A stretch of DNA of 64,000 nt from Bradyrhizobium cosmicum (lineage in GTDB: Bacteria; Pseudomonadota; Alphaproteobacteria; Rhizobiales; Xanthobacteraceae): assembly GCF_007290395.2 (NCBI RefSeq), contig NZ_CP041656.2:434001-498000 (forward strand). Direction: 5' to 3'. The stretch's first letter is position 1; the number at the start of each line of letters is the position of its first letter. The position numbers and the translations under genes were made by a program. Below are positions 36,395 through 44,162 of this stretch, one piece after another. The notes below the pieces were generated by a model. That model searched no databases. It was not told the DNA's origin and was given only the letters and a program-made list of their open reading frames with translations.

Positions 36395-36955
36395 TCACAG
36401 CATCCCGGGCTGGAACAGCTTCCGGTACTTGCGTGTCTCGGCGCCGGAGATCATGAATTCGCCGTCGCCGCGATAGTGGATGGTCTTTGGCAGCTTCGGC
36501 GCCGTCGCCACGTGAGCGTTGACGACCTCGAAGACGAACATGTTGTACTTCTTCACCTGGCTGGCGTCGGCAAGCTGGCATTCGAAGCTGGCATAGCACT
36601 CGTCGATCAGCGGCGCCCGGACATGCGTGCCCGGCTTGGGCGTCAGGCCGAATTCGCCGAACTTGTCGATATCGCGCCCGGAGCTGTTGCCGATTTTCAC
36701 GACCGTCGTTGCGAGGTCGGCGGTCGGGATGTTGATCACGCATTGGCGGCTTTTGCGGATCAGCTCGAAACTGTGGTTCGCGCTCGAGATGATGCAAGCC
36801 ACCAGCGCCGGCGAGAATTCCATCATCATGTGCCAGCCCATCGTCATGATGTTGGTCTCGTTCTTGTGGGCTGAGCTCACAAGGACGATGGGCCCCGGCT
36901 CGAGCAGGCGGCGGACGTTCGAGGTCGGAAAATCCCGCTTGATGTAACGCCGCAT
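36395..36955 (-). CDS. Flavin reductase-like FMN-binding protein
   Basis: A 186-residue flavin reductase-like domain protein (split-barrel). Typical elements are LLEPGPIVLVSSAHKNETNI at the start of the barrel, MGWHMMMEFSPALVACIISS, and INIPTADL. The family binds FMN and reduces it, or acts as a small flavin oxidoreductase. The start at 36955 has AGGAG 5 nt upstream; the longer in-frame extension is basic and non-coding in appearance. It is 16 bp from the stop of the oligopeptidase on the same strand and could be cotranscribed with it. Confidence 0.85.
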   Translation of the reverse strand: MRRYIKRDFPTSNVRRLLEPGPIVLVSSAHKNETNIMTMGWHMMMEFSPALVACIISSANHSFELIRKSRQCVINIPTADLATTVVKIGNSSGRDIDKFGEFGLTPKPGTHVRAPLIDECYASFECQLADASQVKKYNMFVFEVVNAHVATAPKLPKTIHYRGDGEFMISGAETRKYRKLFQPGML

Positions 36956-36971
36956 GCTCGCTCCTGCGAAT

Positions 36972-39071
36972 CTACGCCTGCGCCATTCCCGCCGCCCACA
37001 GCGCGAACGCGTAGACGATCGCGACCTCATCGAGCCGGTCGAAGCGCCCCGACGCGCCGCCGTGGCCGGCGCCCATGTTGGTGCGCAGGAGAACCGGGCC
37101 GCCGCCGCTCATGGTGGCGCGCAGGCGGGCGATCCACTTGGCCGGCTCCCAATAGGTGACGCGCGGATCGGTCAAGCCGCCCATTGCCAGGATCGCCGGA
37201 TACTCCTTCGCGGCGACGTTGTCGTAGGGCGAGTAGGACAGGATGGTGCGAAAGTCCTTCTCGCTTTCGATCGGGTTGCCCCATTCCGGCCATTCCGGCG
37301 GCGTCAGCGGCAGCGTGTCGTCGAGCATGGTGTTGAGCACGTCGACGAACGGCACCTCGGCGACGATGCCGGCGAACAGCTCGCCGGCGCGGTTCGCCAC
37401 CGCGCCCATCAACATGCCGCCGGCCGAGCCGCCATGGCCGACGATGCGCTTTGCGCTGGTGTACTTCGCGTCGATCAGCGCGCGGGCGCTGGCCGAGAAG
37501 TCGTCGAAGCTGTTGGTCTTCTTCTCGCGCTTGCCGTCCAGATACCAGCCCCAACCCTTGTCGGCGCCGCCGCGAATATGGGCGATGGCGTAGACGAAGC
37601 CGCGATCGACCAGCGACAGGCGGTTGGCATTGAACGAGGCCGGCATCGCCATGCCGTAGGAGCCGTAACCGTAGAGCAGCAGCGGCGCCGATCCGTCGAG
37701 CTTCAGGCCGCGACGATAGAGGATCGACACCGGCACCTCGGCGCCGTCATGCGCCTTCGCCATGATGCGCGTGGTGACGTAGTCGGCCGCATTGTGGCCG
37801 GATGGAATCTCCTGGCGCTTGCGCAAGGTGCGCGTGCGCTTGGCCATGTCATAGTCGTAGACCTCCGACGGCGTCGTCATCGACGAATAGGCGAAGCGCA
37901 GATTCGTCGTCTCGAATTCGTAGGAGCCCATCGTGTCCAGCGAATAGGCGGCCTCGTCGAAGGCGATGGCGTGCTCTTCCTTGGTCGTGAGATCGCGGAT
38001 CACGATTCCCGGCAGCGCATTGGCGCGCTCCAGCCGCACCAGATGGCCGGCATAGAGATCGAGATCGATGATGTAGATGCCCGGACGATACGGGATCAGG
38101 TCGCGCCAGTTCGCGCGCTCGGGCTGGCCAAGCGGCGCCGTGACGATCTTGAAGTCGATGGCGTCGTCGGCATTGGTGAGGATGAAGAGCTCGTCGCCGC
38201 GATCGGCCAGCGAATATTGCACGCCTTCCTCGCGTGCCGCGACCAGCCGCGGCGGCGCTTCGGGATGGGCGAGATCGATCAGCCGCTGTTCCGAGGTCTC
38301 GTGGTCGCCGCCGGCGATCACACAGAAGCGGCCGCTGGTGCTCTCGTGCAGATGGGTGAACCAGCCGGCATCCTGCTCTTCGTAGACGAGCGTGTCGTCG
38401 GCCTGCCTGGTGCCGAGCTTGTGCCGCCACACCTGCATCGGCCGGTGATTGTCGTCGAGCTTCACGTAGAAGAAGGACTTCGCGTCCGCGGCCCAGACCA
38501 CGCCGCCATCGGTCTCCTCGACGACGTCGTCGAGATCCTTGCCCGTGGCCCAGTCGCGGACACGGATCGAAAAATATTCGGAGCCCTTGGTGTCCGCGCT
38601 CCAGGCCTGCAGCTTGTGATCGTTGGAGTGGCGGCTGCCGCCGAACTTGAAATAGGTGTGGTCCTTGGCCAGCGCGTCGCCGTCGAGCACGATATGACCC
38701 TCGCCGCCGTCGCGCGGCATGCGGCCGAACAGCTCGTGCTGGCCGCCTTCGCGGAACTTGCGGAAATAGGCGAACGGCCCGTCCGGCGAGGGCACGCTGG
38801 AATCGTCCTCCTTGATCCGCCCGCGCATCTCGCGCACCAGCGTCTTCTGGAGGGCTCCGGTATGGCCGAGCAGGCTCTCGGTGTAGATGTTCTCTTCATC
38901 GAGATATTTTCGAATATCGGGATCGAGCACCTTGGGGTCGCGCAGCACCTCCTGCCATTTCTCGTCCTTCAGCCAGGCATAGTCGTCGGTCACGGTGATG
39001 CCGTGCCGCGTAAAGGAATGCGGCCGGCGCGGGGCGACGGGGGGCTTCGAAGGTGTCTTGGTCTGGGTCAC
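36972..39071 (-). CDS. Prolyl oligopeptidase family serine peptidase (oligopeptidase B-like)
   Basis: A 699-residue cytoplasmic S9A peptidase. The N-terminal half (to about 420) is a beta-propeller that limits access to the active site. The C-terminal alpha/beta-hydrolase domain carries the triad Ser549 (HGGSAGGMLMG), Asp635 (LTDPRVTYWEPAKW) and His670 (AGHGGASGR). Overall pattern (ASFNANRLSLVDRGFVYAIA, HIRGGADKGWGWY) is that of oligopeptidase B, which cleaves short peptides after basic residues. Length is normal. Divergent from the MBOAT gene. Confidence 0.92.
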   Translation of the reverse strand: MTQTKTPSKPPVAPRRPHSFTRHGITVTDDYAWLKDEKWQEVLRDPKVLDPDIRKYLDEENIYTESLLGHTGALQKTLVREMRGRIKEDDSSVPSPDGPFAYFRKFREGGQHELFGRMPRDGGEGHIVLDGDALAKDHTYFKFGGSRHSNDHKLQAWSADTKGSEYFSIRVRDWATGKDLDDVVEETDGGVVWAADAKSFFYVKLDDNHRPMQVWRHKLGTRQADDTLVYEEQDAGWFTHLHESTSGRFCVIAGGDHETSEQRLIDLAHPEAPPRLVAAREEGVQYSLADRGDELFILTNADDAIDFKIVTAPLGQPERANWRDLIPYRPGIYIIDLDLYAGHLVRLERANALPGIVIRDLTTKEEHAIAFDEAAYSLDTMGSYEFETTNLRFAYSSMTTPSEVYDYDMAKRTRTLRKRQEIPSGHNAADYVTTRIMAKAHDGAEVPVSILYRRGLKLDGSAPLLLYGYGSYGMAMPASFNANRLSLVDRGFVYAIAHIRGGADKGWGWYLDGKREKKTNSFDDFSASARALIDAKYTSAKRIVGHGGSAGGMLMGAVANRAGELFAGIVAEVPFVDVLNTMLDDTLPLTPPEWPEWGNPIESEKDFRTILSYSPYDNVAAKEYPAILAMGGLTDPRVTYWEPAKWIARLRATMSGGGPVLLRTNMGAGHGGASGRFDRLDEVAIVYAFALWAAGMAQA

Positions 39072-39208
39072 TCGGTCCTCGTTCAGATGTCTGTCCCGTC
39101 TTATATCGTCCCGATCTAACGAATTGCCAGCGACCGCGCCAAGTCGCCGGGTTGTTGATCGCCCCCTGGTATGCTTTAGGGACGATATCCCGCCGCCGGT
39201 CCAGCCTG

Positions 39209-40645
39209 ATGCTGTTCAATTCCTATCCGTTCATCCTGCTGTTCCTGCCGGTCGTGCTGGCCGGGTATTTCTGGTTCGGGCGGCGCAGCAATCTGGCCCC
39301 GGTGATCTGGCTGGCGCTGGCCTCGCTCGCCTTCTACGCCATCGGCAGCTGGCAGTTCGTGGCCCTGTTGCTGCTGTCGATCGCCTTCAACTACGGCGTC
39401 GGCCATCTCCTCATCGTGGCGAAGCTTACTCCGCCGCAGCGAAAGGCCGCGCTCGCGCTCGGGGTCGTCGGCGATCTCCTCGTGCTCGGCATCTTCAAAT
39501 ATGCCGGCTTTGCCACCGACAACATCAACGCGCTGTTCGGTACGCATCTTGCTGTCCACATCCTGCTGCCGGTCGGCATCTCCTTCTACACCTTCACCCA
39601 GATCGCGTTTTTGGTGGACGCATATCGCGGCCAGGTCGCGGCCTACGCGCTGCCGCATTACGCGCTGTTCGTGACTTATTTTCCGCATCTGATCGCCGGG
39701 CCGATCCTCCATCACAAGGACATGATCCCGCAATTCGAACGGGAGGAGTCCAAGCATCCGGACCCGCATCTCATCCTGTGCGGAATGATCATCTTCGCGA
39801 TCGGTCTGTTCAAGAAGACCTGCCTTGCCGACGGCATACAGCCACTGGTCGCGCTCGCCTTCGACGCGCGCGCGCCGAGCTTTGACCAGGCCTGGCTCGG
39901 CGCACTCGCCTACACGTTCCAGCTCTATTTCGACTTCTCCGGCTATTCCGACATGGCGATCGGGATATCGCTGATGTTCGGCATATTCCTGCCGATCAAT
40001 TTCAACTCGCCCTACAAGGCGACCAGCATCGTCGATTTCTGGCGGCGCTGGCACATGACCTTGTCGCAGTTCTTGCGCGACTATCTCTACATCCCGCTCG
40101 GCGGCAACCGCCGCGGCCGCGTGTTGCGCTACGTCAACCTGCTGCTCACGATGCTGCTTGGCGGACTTTGGCACGGCGCGGCCTGGACTTTCGTCATTTG
40201 GGGCGCGCTGCACGGCGTCTATCTCTGCGTCAACCACGCCTTCAACGCGCTGGTGCCGAGCGTCCCGGCGATCCTTGCGCGACCCGTTCGTTTCGCCGGC
40301 GCCGTGCTGACTTTCCTCGCCGTCGTCGCTGCCTGGGTGTTCTTCCGCGCCGAGCGGGTCGATTGGGCGCTGCGGATCCTCAACGCCATGGCGGATCCCG
40401 CGAATATCGTGTTCGGGCGCGAGGAGATCGCGGCACTCGTGATGGTATCGATCTACGCGGCGCTGGTGTGGCTGGCGCCGAACACGCAAGCGATCATGGG
40501 ATACGATCACGGCAATCGCAGGGTCGGCGAGGCCATGCGGGCAGGGCGCATGCGGCCGCTGGTCCTTTATGGCGCATCGCTGGTGCTCGCGCTCGGGATT
40601 CTCGGCATCCAGAGCCACAGCGAATTCATCTACTTCCGGTTCTGA
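39209..40645 (+). CDS. MBOAT-family O-acyltransferase (AlgI/DltB-like)
   Basis: A 478-residue polytopic membrane protein with about eleven helices. The N-terminus MLFNSYPFILLFLPVVLAGY is typical of AlgI-type MBOAT proteins, and the conserved segments DFWRRWHMTLSQFLRDYLYI and GGLWHGAAWTFVIWGALHG (catalytic His322) are intact. It moves acyl (usually acetyl) groups across the membrane for O-acylation of an exported polysaccharide. The downstream gene starts on its stop codon (TGATG) and is its likely periplasmic partner. No polysaccharide synthase is nearby, so the acceptor is unknown. Confidence 0.92.
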   Translation: MLFNSYPFILLFLPVVLAGYFWFGRRSNLAPVIWLALASLAFYAIGSWQFVALLLLSIAFNYGVGHLLIVAKLTPPQRKAALALGVVGDLLVLGIFKYAGFATDNINALFGTHLAVHILLPVGISFYTFTQIAFLVDAYRGQVAAYALPHYALFVTYFPHLIAGPILHHKDMIPQFEREESKHPDPHLILCGMIIFAIGLFKKTCLADGIQPLVALAFDARAPSFDQAWLGALAYTFQLYFDFSGYSDMAIGISLMFGIFLPINFNSPYKATSIVDFWRRWHMTLSQFLRDYLYIPLGGNRRGRVLRYVNLLLTMLLGGLWHGAAWTFVIWGALHGVYLCVNHAFNALVPSVPAILARPVRFAGAVLTFLAVVAAWVFFRAERVDWALRILNAMADPANIVFGREEIAALVMVSIYAALVWLAPNTQAIMGYDHGNRRVGEAMRAGRMRPLVLYGASLVLALGILGIQSHSEFIYFRF

Positions 40646-41754
40646 TGCGCAGCGCCGTCACCAGTCTGAAGCGTCTCATCCTCGCGAGCATCGCCTGCGT
40701 GCTGGGCGCGGCTGCGCTCACGTTCGTGGTCGATCCGCTGCAACTGTTCCGCCCCTCGCGTCTGGTCGCAGCCGGTTACTCCGAAGACACGCGCGTGCAG
40801 AATGCCGGGTTGATTCGCAGCCAGTCGTTCGACACGGCCTTCATGGGCACGTCGCTCGCGATCCACTTCCGCCAGAGCGACATCGACCGCGCGCTCGGCG
40901 TCCGTTCGCTCAAGCTGGCGATGACCGGCTCCAACTCGCGCCAGCAAGGCTTCGTGCTGGAGCAGGCGATCGACCACGGCGCCCGGCGCGTGATCTGGGC
41001 GATGGACGATTTCAGCTTTATCGCTGCGGCCGATATCGAGGCCGATCCGTATCTGTCCGTCGATCTCTATCGCAGGACGCCGAGGGGCATCGCGTCCTAT
41101 CTGTTCAGCGCCGCGATGGCGAAGGAATCCCTGTTCGCACTGCTGCGATCGATTCCGCCGCTACGGGACCCGCTGACACGGGCTGCACCTTATCTTCCCG
41201 TCAAGTTCGCGCTGTCCGACGTCGACGACATCTACGCGCTGCCGCGGAATTTCGACGTCGCGCGCGGCTACAATGCGGAGAGGACGCTTGCCGCCTTCGC
41301 CTACATCACCGATCCCGTCCGCAGCCGCTTCCTGGGCGAAGGCTATGGCTATGAGGCCATGGTGCGGCATTTCGAGCGCGACGTTGCAGGCCTCGTCACG
41401 CGCCACCCGGATGTGACCTTCGATATCTACTTCCCGCCCTATTCGATCCTGCAATTCGTCGCGATGCGCGATGCCTCGCCGGCGACGCTGAAGATCGTCA
41501 CCGATCTCACCGCACACATCGCGCAGCGCCTGTCGCAGCTTTCGAACGTCCGGCTCTACGACTTTCGCGCGATCAAGGCGGTGACGCACGACCTCGGCAA
41601 TTACAGCGACGTCATCCACCATTCGCCGGTGGTGGATGCGATGGTGCTGGGATGGCTGGCGAGCGGGGAATATCGCGTCGATCCAAATACGCCGCTGGCG
41701 TCGCTGGAGAAGCTGAAGGCGCAGGTCGAATCGTATCGGGTGCCGCAGCCTTAG
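40645..41754 (+). CDS. Membrane-anchored SGNH-like partner of the MBOAT protein
   Basis: A 369-residue protein with an N-terminal membrane anchor (about residues 8-30, LILASIACVLGAAALTFVVD) and a periplasmic domain. The segment FDTAFMGTSLAIHF resembles the nucleophile strand of AlgJ/DltD/AlgX-like SGNH proteins (GTS in place of GDS). The C-terminal YDFRAI...NYSDVIHHSP region matches the placement of their catalytic Asp/His pair. I infer that it transfers the acyl group presented by the MBOAT protein to the polysaccharide. Start overlaps the MBOAT stop. The family assignment is moderate. Confidence 0.7.
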   Translation: MRSAVTSLKRLILASIACVLGAAALTFVVDPLQLFRPSRLVAAGYSEDTRVQNAGLIRSQSFDTAFMGTSLAIHFRQSDIDRALGVRSLKLAMTGSNSRQQGFVLEQAIDHGARRVIWAMDDFSFIAAADIEADPYLSVDLYRRTPRGIASYLFSAAMAKESLFALLRSIPPLRDPLTRAAPYLPVKFALSDVDDIYALPRNFDVARGYNAERTLAAFAYITDPVRSRFLGEGYGYEAMVRHFERDVAGLVTRHPDVTFDIYFPPYSILQFVAMRDASPATLKIVTDLTAHIAQRLSQLSNVRLYDFRAIKAVTHDLGNYSDVIHHSPVVDAMVLGWLASGEYRVDPNTPLASLEKLKAQVESYRVPQP

Positions 41755-41768
41755 CCAAAAACTCCCTG

Positions 41769-41911
41769 TCGTCCCGGAGAAGCGAAGCGCAGATCCGGGA
41801 CCCATAACCACAGGCAGGAGTTATCGCCCGAACTGGCGACTCCGAGTCTTCGCCAAACCACTCCCTGTGGTTATGGGTCCCGGGTTCGCGCTATGCGCGC
41901 CCCGGGACGAC
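41769..41911. repeat. Nested palindromic intergenic repeat (family D)
   Basis: Outer arms GTCGTCCCGG (41769-41778) / CCGGGACGAC (41902-41911) and perfect 20-bp inner arms 41795-41814 / 41864-41883 (core CCCATAACCACAGG) enclose a 49-bp centre. It fills the convergent gap between the SGNH-like gene and the aminotransferase and may terminate both. Only one copy is seen in the window. Confidence 0.75.
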
Positions 41912-41937
41912 GGCGGAGTGTGGGGCGCGGGCGGCGC

Positions 41938-43125
41938 CTACGCCGCCACCTCTTCACCGAGATACGCGACCGCCGCTTCCAGTCCGCCCTTGCCGTGCGG
42001 GATCTTCAGCGCGTTCAGCCCGACCTCGATCACCCCCAGCGTGCCGAGCAGCATCGGCGCGTTGATATGGCCCATATGGGCGATGCGGAAGGCCTGGCCC
42101 GAGAGATCGCCGATGCCGGTGCCGAGCACGACGCCGCACTTCTCCTTGCAATAGCGTTGCAGGATTGCCGGATCATGCCCGTTGCTCATCGTCACCGTGG
42201 TCACGGTGTTGGAGCGCTCGCTGGCTTCCGCGATGTTGAAGCCGAGCACCTGGCCCTCCGACCATGCGCCAACCGCGCGGCGCGTGGCTTCGCCGAGCAG
42301 GCTGTGGCGGCGGAAGGCGTTCTCCAGCCCTTCTTCGTGCAGTAGGTCGATCGCCTGGCGTAAAGCGAACAAGAGATGCACCGGTGCGGTGCCGGCATAT
42401 TTGCGATAGTGCTCGCTGCCTTCGCGTTCGCTCCAGCTCCAATAGGGCGTGCTCATGTTGGCCTTCTTCTGCACTTCGAGCGCGCGCGCATTGGCGGCAA
42501 CGAAGCCGAGGCCGGGCGGCGTCATCAGGCCCTTCTGCGAGCCGGACATCGCGACGTCGACGCCCCATTTGTCCATCTCGAACGGCATGCAGCCGAGCGA
42601 GGCCACGGTGTCGACCATGTACAGAGCCGGATGGCCGCTCGCCTTGATCGCCTTGCCGATCGCCTCGATGTCGTTCTGCACACCCGAGGCCGTGTCGACC
42701 TGGACGACGACGACGGCCTTGATCGCGTGCTCCTTGTCGCGGCGCAGGCGCTCCTCGACCTCGTGCGGCCGCACCGCGCGGCGCCAGTCGCCCTTCAGCA
42801 CCTCGACCTCGGCGCCCATCAGGGCTGCCGCATGGCCCCAGCCGATCGCGAAGCGCCCGCTTTCCAGCACCAGCACCTTGTCGCCGCGCGACAGCACGTT
42901 GCTCAGCGCGGCTTCCCAGGCGCCATGGCCGTTGGCGATGTAGATGTAGGACTTGCCCTTGGTGGCAAACAGGCCCGAGATGTCGCGGAGCAGGCTCTCG
43001 GTCAGATCGGTCATCTGTTTGGAGTAGATGTCGATCGCCGGACGATGCATCGCCTGCAACACGGCGTCGGGCATCGTGGTGGGCCCGGGGATGGCCAGAA
43101 ATTCCCGGCCCGCGCGAACGGTCAT
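41938..43125 (-). CDS. Class V aminotransferase, serine/alanine-glyoxylate type
   Basis: A 395-residue PLP enzyme of the alanine-glyoxylate/serine-glyoxylate aminotransferase group. N-terminal signature GREFLAIPGPTTMPDAVLQA, cofactor-phosphate segment NGHGAWEAAL, Asp172 of YMVDTVASLG stacking the pyridine nitrogen, and Schiff-base Lys198 in SGSQKGLM. It transfers an amino group from serine or alanine to glyoxylate, making glycine; in alphaproteobacteria this serves C1/C2 (serine-cycle or photorespiratory-type) metabolism. AAGGA precedes the ATG. No other serine-cycle gene is adjacent. Confidence 0.9.
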   Translation of the reverse strand: MTVRAGREFLAIPGPTTMPDAVLQAMHRPAIDIYSKQMTDLTESLLRDISGLFATKGKSYIYIANGHGAWEAALSNVLSRGDKVLVLESGRFAIGWGHAAALMGAEVEVLKGDWRRAVRPHEVEERLRRDKEHAIKAVVVVQVDTASGVQNDIEAIGKAIKASGHPALYMVDTVASLGCMPFEMDKWGVDVAMSGSQKGLMTPPGLGFVAANARALEVQKKANMSTPYWSWSEREGSEHYRKYAGTAPVHLLFALRQAIDLLHEEGLENAFRRHSLLGEATRRAVGAWSEGQVLGFNIAEASERSNTVTTVTMSNGHDPAILQRYCKEKCGVVLGTGIGDLSGQAFRIAHMGHINAPMLLGTLGVIEVGLNALKIPHGKGGLEAAVAYLGEEVAA

Positions 43126-43230
43126 TGCGGTCAGTCCTTGTCGCTTGAGAACAGGGTGGTGGGTCGCTGATTCATGCTTTTACGCGGCGCCGCGATGCAA
43201 GAAAAGCGCCTAAAACGCAGGTCTGGGGCT

Positions 43231-43971
43231 CTATCTCTTCGTTTCCCGGCAGCCGGCGGCCTCCGCCTCTTCCACCGAGCAGAACCAGCGGGTGCCCTTG
43301 CTGATCCGCATCTTGATCTGGGTGTACCAGCGGCTGGTCGGCTGGTGAAAAATGCACTCGCCGGCGCTGTTGACATTGCCCTTGATGGTGCAGTCGGGCG
43401 AGGGCGCGACCGGCCCCGAGGCCGAAGCGAGCAGCACCGCATGCGCCCCGTCCGGCGGCTTGGTCGCGCCCAATATCGTCGTCTTCTTGTTGCGCACGCG
43501 CCAGTCCCACGGCGCAATGAAAGCCCCCTGCCACATGCCGGCTTTTGCCTCGCGCGCGGCGGCCTCGTCGGCGTCGTAATCATGCGAGACGCGGGTGTAG
43601 GACAAGGCCCAGCCGCTGCGCACCAGCCATTTCTGGATATCCTCGCCGCCGACCTCGCAGCGCGCCACGGTGCGGCCGCGCCGGTCGATCGCGCGGGCAT
43701 GGCAGAGCCAGTTCTTGCCTTCGGCATATTTGGCGAGCTCGTCGCGGGCGGCGATGCCGCAGGTCCAGCGCTCGCTCTTGGTGTTGAGGCAGAGCTGGTC
43801 GACCTGTGGCGCGTCGATGCCGCCCAGCCGGACGCGCGTGTTGCCGATCACGACGGCATCGCCGGAACGCACCTTGGCCGTGCCGGAGATGTCGGCGGCA
43901 TCAGCATGCGAGGGCAAGGCGAGCTGGGACAAGCCGAGTAATGACAGCGCAATCAGAAATTTTCGCAACAT
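43231..43971 (-). CDS. Exported thermonuclease (SNase)-like protein with altered active site
   Basis: A 246-residue protein with a signal peptide (MLRKFLIALSLLGLSQLALP, cleavage near HADAADI) and a staphylococcal-nuclease-like OB-fold at about 25-145. The active-site arginines are present (TRVRLGGIDAP and DRRGRTVARC), but the position of catalytic Glu43 is glutamine (GIDAPQ). The C-terminal 100 residues hold cysteines (DCTIKGN, ECIFH, WFCSVEEAEAAGC) and may form a disulphide-linked module. It may be a weak nuclease or a nucleic-acid-binding domain. The ATG at 43971 is chosen because the signal peptide starts there. Confidence 0.85.
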   Translation of the reverse strand: MLRKFLIALSLLGLSQLALPSHADAADISGTAKVRSGDAVVIGNTRVRLGGIDAPQVDQLCLNTKSERWTCGIAARDELAKYAEGKNWLCHARAIDRRGRTVARCEVGGEDIQKWLVRSGWALSYTRVSHDYDADEAAAREAKAGMWQGAFIAPWDWRVRNKKTTILGATKPPDGAHAVLLASASGPVAPSPDCTIKGNVNSAGECIFHQPTSRWYTQIKMRISKGTRWFCSVEEAEAAGCRETKR

Positions 43972-44097
43972 GCCCGGCCCGCGTGTGAAGACAATCTCGA
44001 TAGAGCCCGCAATTGTGGTCGGCTTTTGTCCGCCCGGCCAGCGCCAGCCTGACGATTGACCTTTCAACTTCCCGTCATTGCGCGAGGGTCTTCTCCG

Positions 44098-44156
44098 CTC
44101 GCGTGTCCCGGACGCGGTGCGGCGTGCAACGCCGCTCCGCAGAGCCTGGGCACGAG
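44098..44156. repeat. Palindromic intergenic repeat (family C, copy 2)
   Basis: Imperfect inverted repeat CTCGCGTGTCCCGGACGC... / ...CCTGGGCACGAG with central loop TGCAAC. It shares loop and arm-end sequences with 26212-26266. It lies between two minus-strand genes, just after the stop of the 576-residue unknown protein (44163), where it could act as that gene's terminator. Confidence 0.6.
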
Positions 44157-44162
44157 GCCGGG

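Noticed and set aside
36954..39119. A 721-codon plus-strand frame over the oligopeptidase
   Set aside because: Composition-driven open frame opposite a complete S9 peptidase with its triad.
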